Shown: in pieces, positions 1 to 9,700 of the stretch
Layout of the letters: the number at the start of each line of letters is the position of its first letter
Position numbering within the stretch: position 1 is the first letter of the stretch
NCBI GenBank assembly: GCA_903872005.1
Contig: CAIQJD010000934.1
Span: 1-12,152 of the forward strand
DNA length: 12,152 nt
DNA from: an uncultured bacterium
GTDB taxonomy: Bacteria; Chloroflexota; Anaerolineae; JACIWP01
Reading direction: 5' to 3'
Program-made: the position numbers and the translations under genes
The notes under the pieces: model-generated
The model's database searches: none
What the model was told of the DNA's origin: nothing
What the model saw: only the letters and a program-made list of their open reading frames with translations

Positions 1-2941
<2,941 letters not shown>

Positions 2942-2948
2942 GCGTGCT

Positions 2949-2972
2949 GAGAAGAGCCTCCTTCGCTCTCTC
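2949..2972 (-). promoter_or_regulatory. secA ribosome binding site in a putative hairpin loop
   Basis: In the 42-bp prs-secA gap the minus strand carries AAGGAGG (2963-2957), a full match to the anti-Shine-Dalgarno, but 15 nt from the secA ATG, which is long. Flanking it are GAGAGAGC (2972-2965) and GCTCTTCTC (2957-2949), which can pair as an 8-bp stem with one bulged A, leaving GAAGGAG in a 7-nt loop. Folding would display most of the SD in the loop and shorten its effective distance to the start codon. Pairing is seen by eye; an effect on translation is inference. Confidence 0.45.
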
Positions 2973-2983
2973 GAAACGGGCGA

Positions 2984-3940
2984 CTATTCGTCGAACATCT
3001 CGCCCACCGACATGCCCAGGTGGATGCGCCGGATCACCTCGCCCAACAGCGGGGCAACGGAGAGGACGGTGATATTGGGGAGCATCTTGGCCGGCGGGAT
3101 GGCGACAGTATTGGTCACGACCAGCTCTTTGATGGGGCTGGCGCGCAGCCGCTCGGTAGCCGGCGGCGAGAGGATCGGATGCGTGGCGCAGGCGTAGACC
3201 TCGCGAGCGCCCTTTTCGACCAGGAACCTGGCCGCCTGGGTCAGCGTGCCGGCCGTATCCACCTCATCATCGAAGATGACGGCGTTCTTGCCTTGCACGT
3301 CGCCAATCAGGTTGAAGACAGCGGTCTTGCTGCCGTCCAGGGAGCGGCGCTTCTCGACAATCGCCAATGGCACGTCCAGGCGCTCGGCGAAGTTGCGCGC
3401 CCGGCGCGTGGCGCCAATATCCGGCGAGACGACGACCGCGTTCTCCACGTTCTTCTTGGCGAAATAGTCGCTCAAGAGATGGAAGGCGGTGATCTCATCG
3501 CCAGGGATGTCAAAGAAGCCGCTGATCTGGCCGGCGTGCAGATCCATCACCAGGAAGCGATCGGCGCCGGCGACAGTGATGAGATTCGCCATCAGGCGCG
3601 CCGTGATCGGCACGCGCGGCTGATCCTTCTTGTCGGTGCGCCCATAGGCGAAGTAGGGCATGACGACGGTGATGCGGCCGGCCGAATCGCGCCGCAGCGT
3701 GTCAATCATGATCAGCAATTCCATGATGTTCTGGTTGACCGGGCTGTTGCCGGTCGGCTGAATCAGGAACACGTCTTTGGCCCGCACGCTGGCATGGAGC
3801 CGCACGAACAGGTTCTCGTTGGCGAATTGCACGATGTCGCGCCCGCCCAGAGGGACGCCCAGGTATTGCGCGATTTCTTCCGCCAGGCCGATATGCGATG
3901 ACCCGCTGTAGATCGCCAATTCCCCGTACATCTTGAACAT
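2984..3940 (-). CDS. prs: Ribose-phosphate pyrophosphokinase (PRPP synthetase)
   Basis: Prs makes PRPP from ribose 5-phosphate and ATP, the cytoplasmic precursor for purine, pyrimidine, histidine, tryptophan and NAD synthesis. The chosen start is ATG 3940 (318 aa, the usual family length), because GGGAGGA lies 7 nt upstream; an in-frame TTG at 3958 lies upstream of that SD and is unlikely. Visible elements: flexible loop DKKDQPRVPITA (103-114), DLHAGQISGFFDIP (133-146) in the ATP/Mg region, VSPDIGATRRARN (171-183), EKRR (196-199) with the Lys/Arg pair expected to be catalytic, and the PRPP loop FDDEVDTAGTL (223-233). The last differs from the common DDMIDTAGT by Glu-Val for Met-Ile, and the segment FANEN (39-43) differs from the common FSDGE. 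All expected catalytic positions remain, so it is probably active but of a divergent subgroup. It is the first gene of a likely prs-secA operon and is divergent from the ECF sigma gene. Confidence 0.95.
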   Translation of the reverse strand: MFKMYGELAIYSGSSHIGLAEEIAQYLGVPLGGRDIVQFANENLFVRLHASVRAKDVFLIQPTGNSPVNQNIMELLIMIDTLRRDSAGRITVVMPYFAYGRTDKKDQPRVPITARLMANLITVAGADRFLVMDLHAGQISGFFDIPGDEITAFHLLSDYFAKKNVENAVVVSPDIGATRRARNFAERLDVPLAIVEKRRSLDGSKTAVFNLIGDVQGKNAVIFDDEVDTAGTLTQAARFLVEKGAREVYACATHPILSPPATERLRASPIKELVVTNTVAIPPAKMLPNITVLSVAPLLGEVIRRIHLGMSVGEMFDE

Positions 3941-3981
3941 GGTATCATCCTCCCGCAACTCAGCCGAGATAGATAAGCCTG

Positions 3982-4010
3982 ATTATACTACAGCCGGCCG
4001 GTTTTGAGAA
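3982..4010 (-). promoter_or_regulatory. Probable sigma-70-type promoter of prs-secA
   Basis: On the minus strand a perfect TATAAT (3987-3982) follows TTCTCA (4010-4005, 4 of 6 matches to TTGACA) with a 17-bp spacer. Transcription would begin near 3975, giving a leader of about 35 nt before the prs ATG. The AT-rich -10 stands out in otherwise GC-rich DNA. The -35 element is the weaker half of the call. Confidence 0.65.
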
Positions 4011-4127
4011 AGCGCGGCAGGGCCGGCAATCCTCGTAGCATCGGCCGTTGTGGCCGTCCGAGTCGTCCGACGCGCGCAAGGCGCTATACGACGCCGCTCG
4101 CCGCTGCAAAAGCGCGGCAGGGCCGGC
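4009..4127. repeat. 19-bp direct repeat, copies 100 bp apart
   Basis: AAAGCGCGGCAGGGCCGGC occurs at 4009-4027 and again at 4109-4127, identical and offset by exactly 100 bp, in the divergent prs/ECF intergenic region. The left copy abuts the -35 of the prs promoter; the right copy is about 35 bp upstream of the ECF -10. The DNA between (4028-4108) contains a short CGGCC/GGCCG inverted repeat and no convincing gene. The pair could be binding sites for one regulator serving both promoters, or the relic of a local duplication. Confidence 0.6.
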
Positions 4128-4161
4128 GCGTCGGAACCAATTCGATATCAAGCCGCTCCTG

Positions 4162-4170
4162 TGGTACAAT
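4162..4170 (+). promoter_or_regulatory. Probable extended -10 promoter of the ECF operon
   Basis: TGGTACAAT has the TGn extension and a 5-of-6 match to TATAAT. The best upstream hexamer (TTCGAT at 4141-4146, 18-bp spacer) is a poor -35, so the extended -10 would carry recognition. The start site would be near 4177, leaving a leader of about 65 nt that contains the inverted repeat at 4199-4218. ECF genes are often self-activated, but with no known target motif for this sigma factor an autoregulatory promoter cannot be recognised here. Confidence 0.5.
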
Positions 4171-4198
4171 ACTTCGAGGCATATCCTGGCCTCCCCTT

Positions 4199-4218
4199 TT
4201 GCGTCTATATTTACGCAA
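4199..4218. promoter_or_regulatory. 20-bp inverted repeat in the ECF gene leader
   Basis: TTGCGT (4199-4204) and ACGCAA (4213-4218) are perfect inverted copies separated by eight AT-rich bases. The element lies downstream of the predicted -10 and ends 9 bases before the SD of the sigma gene. It may be a dimer-type operator or a small leader hairpin. A similar 20-bp TTGCG...CAA palindrome sits in the response-regulator promoter at 5888-5907. Confidence 0.4.
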
Positions 4219-4240
4219 GAGGCCGGAAAGGACTCTGCTG

Positions 4241-4813
4241 TTGCAAGAAGACCTGCTGCTCGAAAGGGCACAGCGGTTCGATCCGAAGGCTCTGGCCGAA
4301 ATATTCGACGCCTATCACGAGCGCATCTATGGCTATATCTACAGGCGTACCGGATCGCCCAGCATGTCCGAAGACATGGCAGGTGAGGTCTTCTTGCGCC
4401 TGTTGGAAGCGATTAAGACAGATCGCGGGCCGCGCACCAATCTGCTGGCCTGGCTCTATCGGGTGGCCCATAATCTGATCGTAGATCATTACCGCCGGCA
4501 ATCGAAGTCCAAGACCCAATCGTTGGAAGATTGGCTCGTCTCGGTGCCGGATACCATGTCAGACGGCGTTGATCGGGAGCTGACCAAAGAGCAATTGCGC
4601 CTGGCGATCAGCCGGCTGACCGGCGATCAACAACAGGTGATCGTGTTGAAATTCGTGGAAGGACTTTCCAATGCTCAGGTGGGCATCATTCTGGGCAAGC
4701 CGGAGGGGGCCATCAAGTCGCTGCAACATCGCGCCCTGGCCGCCCTGCGCCGGCAGATAGAAGAAGGGCAACTGAACGTGAATGCGTCGGCCCTCAGGAG
4801 TGCAATAGAATGA
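4241..4813 (+). CDS. ECF-type RNA polymerase sigma factor
   Basis: This is a 190-residue alternative sigma factor of the extracytoplasmic-function type, which redirects RNA polymerase to specific promoters. The start is taken as TTG 4241 because AAAGGA (4227-4232) lies 8 nt upstream; the frame is open further upstream but has no family match there. Sigma region 2 covers about residues 18-87, with FDAYHERIYGYIYRR, ED..GEVFLRLLEAI and AWLYRVAHNLIVDHYRR. Region 4 covers about 117-173 (LTGDQQQVIVLKFVEGLSNA, then the helix-turn-helix GIILGKPEGAIKSLQHRALA). A short linker with no region 3 matches the ECF layout. Its stop overlaps the next gene's ATG (ATGA at 4810-4813), implying translational coupling with its probable antagonist. 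Target promoters are unknown. Confidence 0.92.
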   Translation: MQEDLLLERAQRFDPKALAEIFDAYHERIYGYIYRRTGSPSMSEDMAGEVFLRLLEAIKTDRGPRTNLLAWLYRVAHNLIVDHYRRQSKSKTQSLEDWLVSVPDTMSDGVDRELTKEQLRLAISRLTGDQQQVIVLKFVEGLSNAQVGIILGKPEGAIKSLQHRALAALRRQIEEGQLNVNASALRSAIE

Positions 4814-5766
4814 AAGCGGGGTCGGAAGCCGCGCTCGATGATGTCCTGCGCCGGCTAGAGGCAGGCGAGCCGCTGGATGATTGTTTGACGGCCTATCCGC
4901 CGGAACGGGCGGCCGAATTGCGCGCCGCGGTGGAATTGGCGCAAGCCCTGGCCGGCTTGCGCGTCGCGCCCGCGCCGGCGCCCGAAGCGGTGGCGATGCA
5001 ACGCGCCCGCTTCCTCGCCCAGGCCGCGGAATACCGCCGCGCCGCGCCCCCCGCGCCGGCGCGCCTTTCAGCATGGGCGCAATTCCTGGCCTGGCTGCGC
5101 CAACCCAGTTGGCGCGATGCCCTGGTCGCCGCCAGCATCACCCTCTTCCTGGGTTTGGCCTTGCTCGTCGGTGCGGTGCGCGGCCTGCTCGTGCAAGGGC
5201 CGGTCCATGTCGCCGAACTGCCGACGCCGGCGCCCATCGCGGCCCTGCAAGAGACGGCTACGCCGGCGCTCTCCCAGGCGATACCCACGCCGCCGCCCCA
5301 GGAATCGCCCACCCCGCCGGCGCGCCCCAGCGCGACGCCCGCGCCAACCCAGACGCCGGTCCCGCTGCCAACCTTGATGCCGCCCACCGCCGAGGTTTCG
5401 CCGAGCGCGCCGCCAGTCACGCCCACGCTGCCAGCGCCTAGCGCCACTCCGACCACGCGGCCGCCCACGGCCACGCCGTTGCCGCCGGCTACGCCGACGC
5501 CAGCGCCGGCTCTCCCAACGCCCACGGCAACCGATGCGCCAGAGCGCCCGACGCCGCGTCCCACTTCCGAGCCGGCCACGCCCACGGCTACCCTCGTGCC
5601 GGCGTCGCCCACCGCCACGCGTCTGGCGACGCTGGCGCCTCCGACGCCGACCCAGACCCGCAAGCCGACCATCGCGCCGACCCAGACCATCATCCGCATG
5701 CCTGGGCCGACCCTGGTGGTGACGCCCATCGCGCCCACAGCCACGCCGACTTCGCCGCCGCGCTAG
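4810..5766 (+). CDS. Single-TM Pro/Thr-rich membrane protein, probable anti-sigma factor
   Basis: This is a 318-residue protein beginning at an ATG that overlaps the sigma factor stop by 4 bp. Residues 1-80 form an Ala/Glu/Arg-rich, probably helical cytoplasmic domain with a LEAGEPLDDCLTAYP motif (16-30), resembling the N-terminal domain of proteins encoded beside ECF genes in Chloroflexota. A TM helix follows at about 104-127 (DALVAASITLFLGLALLVGA). Residues about 138-318 are almost entirely Pro, Thr, Ala and Ser in TP/PT/ATP runs, an extended stalk that would lie outside the membrane (N-in, C-out). No enzymatic or zinc-binding (HxxxCxxC) motif is visible. Position and topology suggest that it holds the sigma factor at the membrane and releases it on an envelope signal; this is inferred from context only. 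The stalk could be O-glycosylated or embedded in the cell wall. It ends 60 bp before a terminator. Confidence 0.8.
   Translation: MKAGSEAALDDVLRRLEAGEPLDDCLTAYPPERAAELRAAVELAQALAGLRVAPAPAPEAVAMQRARFLAQAAEYRRAAPPAPARLSAWAQFLAWLRQPSWRDALVAASITLFLGLALLVGAVRGLLVQGPVHVAELPTPAPIAALQETATPALSQAIPTPPPQESPTPPARPSATPAPTQTPVPLPTLMPPTAEVSPSAPPVTPTLPAPSATPTTRPPTATPLPPATPTPAPALPTPTATDAPERPTPRPTSEPATPTATLVPASPTATRLATLAPPTPTQTRKPTIAPTQTIIRMPGPTLVVTPIAPTATPTSPPR
5221..5763 (+). repeat. Pro/Thr low-complexity coding region
   Basis: About 180 codons of imperfect TP, PT and ATP units (CCG/CCC/ACG/ACC/GCG-rich) encode the C-terminal stalk of the TM protein. The near-repetitive, almost pure C/G/A plus-strand composition makes all frames long and open, and makes the tract prone to length change by slippage. 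Confidence 0.75.
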
Positions 5767-5826
5767 ATGCCCGGCATCAGACCCGCGACGCGTTCGGCGC
5801 GCCACGTGATTCTGTCGCACTGACAA

Positions 5827-5864
5827 GCCGGCCTCGACCTGCGCCTACCGAGGCGGCTATTTTT
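5827..5864 (+). terminator. Rho-independent terminator after the ECF operon
   Basis: GCCGGCCTCG (5827-5836) pairs with CGAGGCGGC (5849-5857) as a 9-bp GC-rich stem with one bulged G and a 12-nt loop, followed directly by TATTTTT (5858-5864). It sits 60 bp after the stalk-protein stop and upstream of the next promoter, separating the ECF unit from the response-regulator unit. Confidence 0.8.
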
Positions 5865-5887
5865 ATGTAAATATACGAAGCGAGCGA

Positions 5888-5907
5888 TTGCGCGACGTCT
5901 CGCACAA
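5888..5907. promoter_or_regulatory. 20-bp imperfect palindrome over the -35/spacer
   Basis: TTGCGCGA (5888-5895) and TCGCACAA (5900-5907) are inverted copies with 7 of 8 positions paired around a 4-bp centre. The element covers the -35 and spacer and ends just before the extended -10. This is a typical position for a repressor, or for a response regulator acting on its own promoter. The bound protein is unknown; OmpR-family regulators more often bind direct repeats. Confidence 0.45.
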
Positions 5908-5916
5908 TGGTATAAT
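5888..5916 (+). promoter_or_regulatory. Extended -10 promoter of the response regulator operon
   Basis: A perfect TATAAT (5911-5916) is preceded by TGG (5908-5910), an extended -10, and by TTGCGC (5888-5893) at 17-bp spacing as a partial -35. Transcription would start near 5923, about 36 nt before the regulator ATG at 5959. It probably also drives the giant secreted protein downstream, since only 9 bp separate those two genes and no terminator lies between them. Confidence 0.7.
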
Positions 5917-5958
5917 CGCCCGGTCGCAAGATCGCCAGAACGGTGAAGAAGGGGACCT

Positions 5959-6645
5959 ATGCGCGTTCTCATAGTTGATGATGACTTGCCCAGCCGCAAG
6001 ATGACCGCCTTTCTGTTGAAAGAGGAGGGTTACCTGGTCTCTACGGCCGAAGACGGCCAGCAAGCTCTGGATATGATGGAACAGGAACCGCCCGATCTCG
6101 TCATCCTCGATGTCATGATGCCGCGCGTGGATGGTCTGGAGGTCTGTCGGCGCGTGCGCCAACGCCTCAACGTGCCGATCATCATGCTCTCCGCGAAGGG
6201 CGAGACCAGCGACCGCGTCCTGGGCCTGGAGGTTGGCGCCGACGACTATCTGCCCAAGCCCTTTGAGCCGACCGAGCTGCTGGCGCGGGTCAAGGCGCTC
6301 AAGCGCCGCGCCGAAGCGTTCGCCGCGCCGGCGCCCCAGGAGCGCCTCAGTGTGGGCGATTTGACCCTGGACGCAGTGACCAATCGCGCCTGCATGGCCG
6401 ATGGCCGCACCATTGAAATGACGCCCATTGAGTTCCGTTTGCTGTATACCCTGATGCGTAACGCCGGCCGCACGCTGACCCACGAGATGCTCATGGTCAA
6501 TGTCTGGGGCTATGACTCGGGCGGTTACTCCAATCAGATTGCCGTCTACATGCGCCGCCTGCGCGCCAAGATCGAAGAGAACCCGGACAATCCCATTCGC
6601 CTGACCACCGTGCGCGGCGTCGGCTATCGCTTCGAAAAACGTTGA
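5959..6645 (+). CDS. OmpR/PhoB-family response regulator
   Basis: This is a 228-residue two-component transcription factor. Receiver domain (about 1-120): acidic pair D8/D9 in VLIVDDD, phospho-acceptor D51 in LVILDVMMP, switch Ser78 in IIMLSA, and K100 in DDYLPKPF. All key residues are present, so it should be phosphorylatable. The C-terminal winged-helix domain (about 132-227) has MTPIEFRLLYTLMRNAGRTL, the recognition-helix segment SNQIAVYMRRLRAKIE and the end TTVRGVGYRF. The start is ATG 5959 with a purine-rich SD (GAAGAAGG, 5945-5952). No histidine kinase is encoded in the window, so it is either an orphan or its kinase lies elsewhere. Its stop (6643-6645) overlaps the SD of the giant secreted protein, which it may regulate; that target is inferred from position only. 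Confidence 0.95.
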   Translation: MRVLIVDDDLPSRKMTAFLLKEEGYLVSTAEDGQQALDMMEQEPPDLVILDVMMPRVDGLEVCRRVRQRLNVPIIMLSAKGETSDRVLGLEVGADDYLPKPFEPTELLARVKALKRRAEAFAAPAPQERLSVGDLTLDAVTNRACMADGRTIEMTPIEFRLLYTLMRNAGRTLTHEMLMVNVWGYDSGGYSNQIAVYMRRLRAKIEENPDNPIRLTTVRGVGYRFEKR

Positions 6646-6654
6646 GGTGTGACT

Positions 6655-6771
6655 ATGTCCGTCTGTTTTCGGGAACTGCTGCTGCTTGTGACCCGCCGGC
6701 GCGACATGGCGCGTCGCGCCGTATCGTTGGCGTTGATCTTCGCGCTCCTGCTGCCCAGCGCCGGCTTCGCC
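6655..6771 (+). other. Signal peptide of the giant repeat protein
   Basis: Residues 1-39 contain an unusually long N-region with Arg clusters (RRR at 14-16, RR at 20-21), a hydrophobic core VSLALIFALLLP (23-34) and a likely signal-peptidase I site SAGFA-AP after residue 39. An additional LLLLV stretch (8-12) precedes the Arg cluster. The Arg pairs lack a Tat consensus, so Sec export is expected. Cleavage after GRA (about residue 45) is an alternative. Confidence 0.75.
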
Positions 6772-9700
6772 GCACCGCCGGCCGGCCGCGCCCAGCCGCT
6801 GGCGACGCCGACCTGGAGCGACTTTCAGCCGGCGACGCCGATGCACACGCACACGCCCACCTGTTCCGTCAACGTGAGCGACCCGGCTGGCCTGGAGGCC
6901 GGCACGGCCGAATATCAGGTCACGACCGACGGCGGAGCCAACTGGTCGGCCTGGGGCAACGCCGGCCTTTCGGCCTACGGCAGCATCTCAACTACCCTCT
7001 CCATCGTCGTCAATGGCATCTCCTTTGCCGAATCGCTCACCGCTAATCAAATCCAGTTCCGCATCCAGGACAGCGCGGCGACCGAGCATGTCAGCCCGGC
7101 CTATACCGTGCCACTGGACTATGCCGCGCCGGCCGCGCCGCAAGATCTGACCGCCATTCCGGCCGGTTGGACCTCGGTCAATAACTTCTCGCTGACCTGG
7201 ACGAACCCCATGGACTCAGCCGGCATCGCCGCAGCCTACTACAAGTTGGACGCCGCCCCGACCAGCAATACCGATGGGACGCGCGTCCACGGCTTCGCCA
7301 TTGAAGCCATCGCCAACCTGCAGGTCAGCAGCGAAGGCCAACATGCCGTCTACGTTTGGCTGGAAGACGCCTTTGGCAACCTGGACTTCACCCAGCGCGC
7401 CGAAACCAGCTTCTCCTATGAAACGACGACGCCCAGCGCGCCGACTTTCATCACCAGCACCAGCCACATCCCGGCCGTCTGGTCCACCAACAACCATATT
7501 ACCGTCACTTGGTCGGGCGCCACTGACGAACGCAGTGGCATCAGCGGCTACGCCGTGCTCTGGGATCAGTTGCCGGCGACCTTGCCGACCCCCATCACCA
7601 CCACAGTGGAGATGACGGCGACCAGCCCGGCCCTGGGCGAAGGCGCTTCCCACTACGTCCACGTGCGCGCCCGTGATGGCGCCGCCAACTGGAGCGCCAG
7701 CGCCATCCATCTCGGCCCCTTCTATGTGGATCACACCGCGCCGCCGGCGCCCATCGGGATGCTCGCCGACCCGGACGCCTGGACGCGCCAGAACCAGTTC
7801 ACCCTCTTCTGGGGCCTGCCGACCGACATTTCGGGCATCGCCGGCGCGTACTATAAGCTGGACGGCATCCCCAGCAGCCCGACCGACGGGACGTGGGTCG
7901 CCGGCGAAAGCCTGTCCATGATCGCCAACCTGACCGTCGCCGGCGATGGCGCGCACCCGGCCTACGTCTGGCTCAAAGACAAGCTGGGCAACGTGGATAA
8001 TACGCACAGCGCCACCGCCACCCTGCGCTATGACGGCGTCAGCCCGACGCCGGCCAACCTGACCCCTTTCCCGGCCACGTGGACCAACCTCAACCTCTTC
8101 AATGTGAGCTGGGCCAATCCGGCCGAGCCATCGGGCATTGTCGGGGCCTACTATCGCCTGGATAGCGCGCCCACAGCGCCGACCGACGGGACCTGGGTTG
8201 CCGGCGCGAACTTGCAGGCGCTCAACAACCTCAGCGTCGCCAGCGCCGGCTCCCACCCGTTCTACGTCTGGCTCAAGAATGGCGCCGGCGCCGTAGATCA
8301 CACCCTGGCCGCTACCACGACGCTGCGCTATGATAACGTCGCGCCGACTCCCTCGGCCGTCTTCACCAGCACGACCCATCTGGCTCGCGTCTGGTCCACC
8401 AACAACCTGGTGGACGTGAACTGGTCGGCGGCGACCGACGGCCTGAGCGGCATCGCCGGCTACGCTCTCCTCTGGGATCAGAGCGCCACGACCCTGCCGG
8501 CAGCCATCACGACCACCCTGGGCCTGACTGTCACCAGCCCGGCGCTGGCCGATGGCAGCACCCATTACACCCACCTGCGGACGCGCGATGTCGCCGGCAA
8601 CTGGACGGCCAGCGCCCTGCACCTCGGCCCCTTCTACATTGACCATCTGGCCCCAACGGCGCCACTGACCCTCGCCGCAGCGCCGGCTTCCTGGACCAAT
8701 CAGAACCTGTTCAGCTTGAGCTGGACGAATCCGGCCGACGCCTCCGGCATTGCCGGCGCGTACTACAAGCTGGACGCTGCGCCAACCGGCAACGCCGACG
8801 GCGCGTGGACGGCCGGCGATGGCCTGACCAGCATCAGCGGCATTTCCGTCAGCGGCAACGGCGCGCATACGCTCTACCTGTGGCTGAAGGACAAAGCCGG
8901 CAATGTGGACTACAGCCGCTTCGCCACGACGACGCTATACTACAACAGCGTCGGCCTGGCCGCGCCACAGGGGCTTACCGCGACGCCCGGCGCGTGGAGC
9001 AGCCTCAACGCCTTCACCTTGAACTGGACGAACCCGGACGTCGGGCTGGCCGGCATCGCCGGGGCCTACTACAAGCTGGATAGCGTCCCCACCACCCCCA
9101 CCGACGGGGTATACGTGGCCGGCGTCAACCTGCAATCTATCGCCGCCGTCGCCGGCGCCGGCGACGGCGCGCACCCCATTTACGTCTGGCTGCGCGATGG
9201 CGCCGGCAACGTAGATCACACCAATCGCGCCGCGACGACCATCTTCTATGATGGAACCCCGCCGAACCTGCCGACGGTCTTCACCAGCACGACGCATATC
9301 GCCGGCGCGTGGACGACGCAGCCGAACATCGCGATCAACTGGTCGGCGGCGTCCGATGGGTTGAGCGGCGTCGCAGGCTATGCGCTCCTCTGGGATCAGA
9401 GCGCCGCGACTTTGCCGGCGGCCATCACCACGACCATCGGCCTGAACGCGACCTTCAATGCCCCCGGCGACGGCGCGTACTATGCCCACCTGCGCGCTCG
9501 CGATGTCGCCGGCGGCTGGACGCCAACCGCGTTGCACCTCGGCCCCTTTGGGATTGACCGGCAGGCGCCGGCCGCGCCCCAGACATTGAGCGCCGACCCC
9601 GCCGGCTGGACCAGCCAGAATCAGTTCGCCCTCGCCTGGGTCAACCCGGCCGATTTGGCCGGCATCGCTGGCGCGTACTACAAGCTGGACGCCGCGCCGA

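Noticed and set aside
3020..3901. Plus-strand open frame of 293 codons
   Set aside because: It is fully antisense to prs, which has all family motifs.
4004..4240. N-terminal extension of the sigma factor frame to 4004
   Set aside because: The extension covers the predicted ECF promoter and palindrome and has Arg-rich noise composition. The SD AAAGGA is correctly spaced to TTG 4241.
3960..4271. Minus-strand 103-codon open frame in the divergent intergenic region
   Set aside because: It overlaps the prs promoter and the ECF start and shows no RBS or recognisable protein features.
4893..5826. Overlapping frames on both strands over the Pro/Thr stalk region
   Set aside because: They are Gly/Val- or Arg-rich shadows of the Pro/Thr-rich coding sequence. 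Only the frame coupled to the sigma factor has a sensible start and a TM segment.
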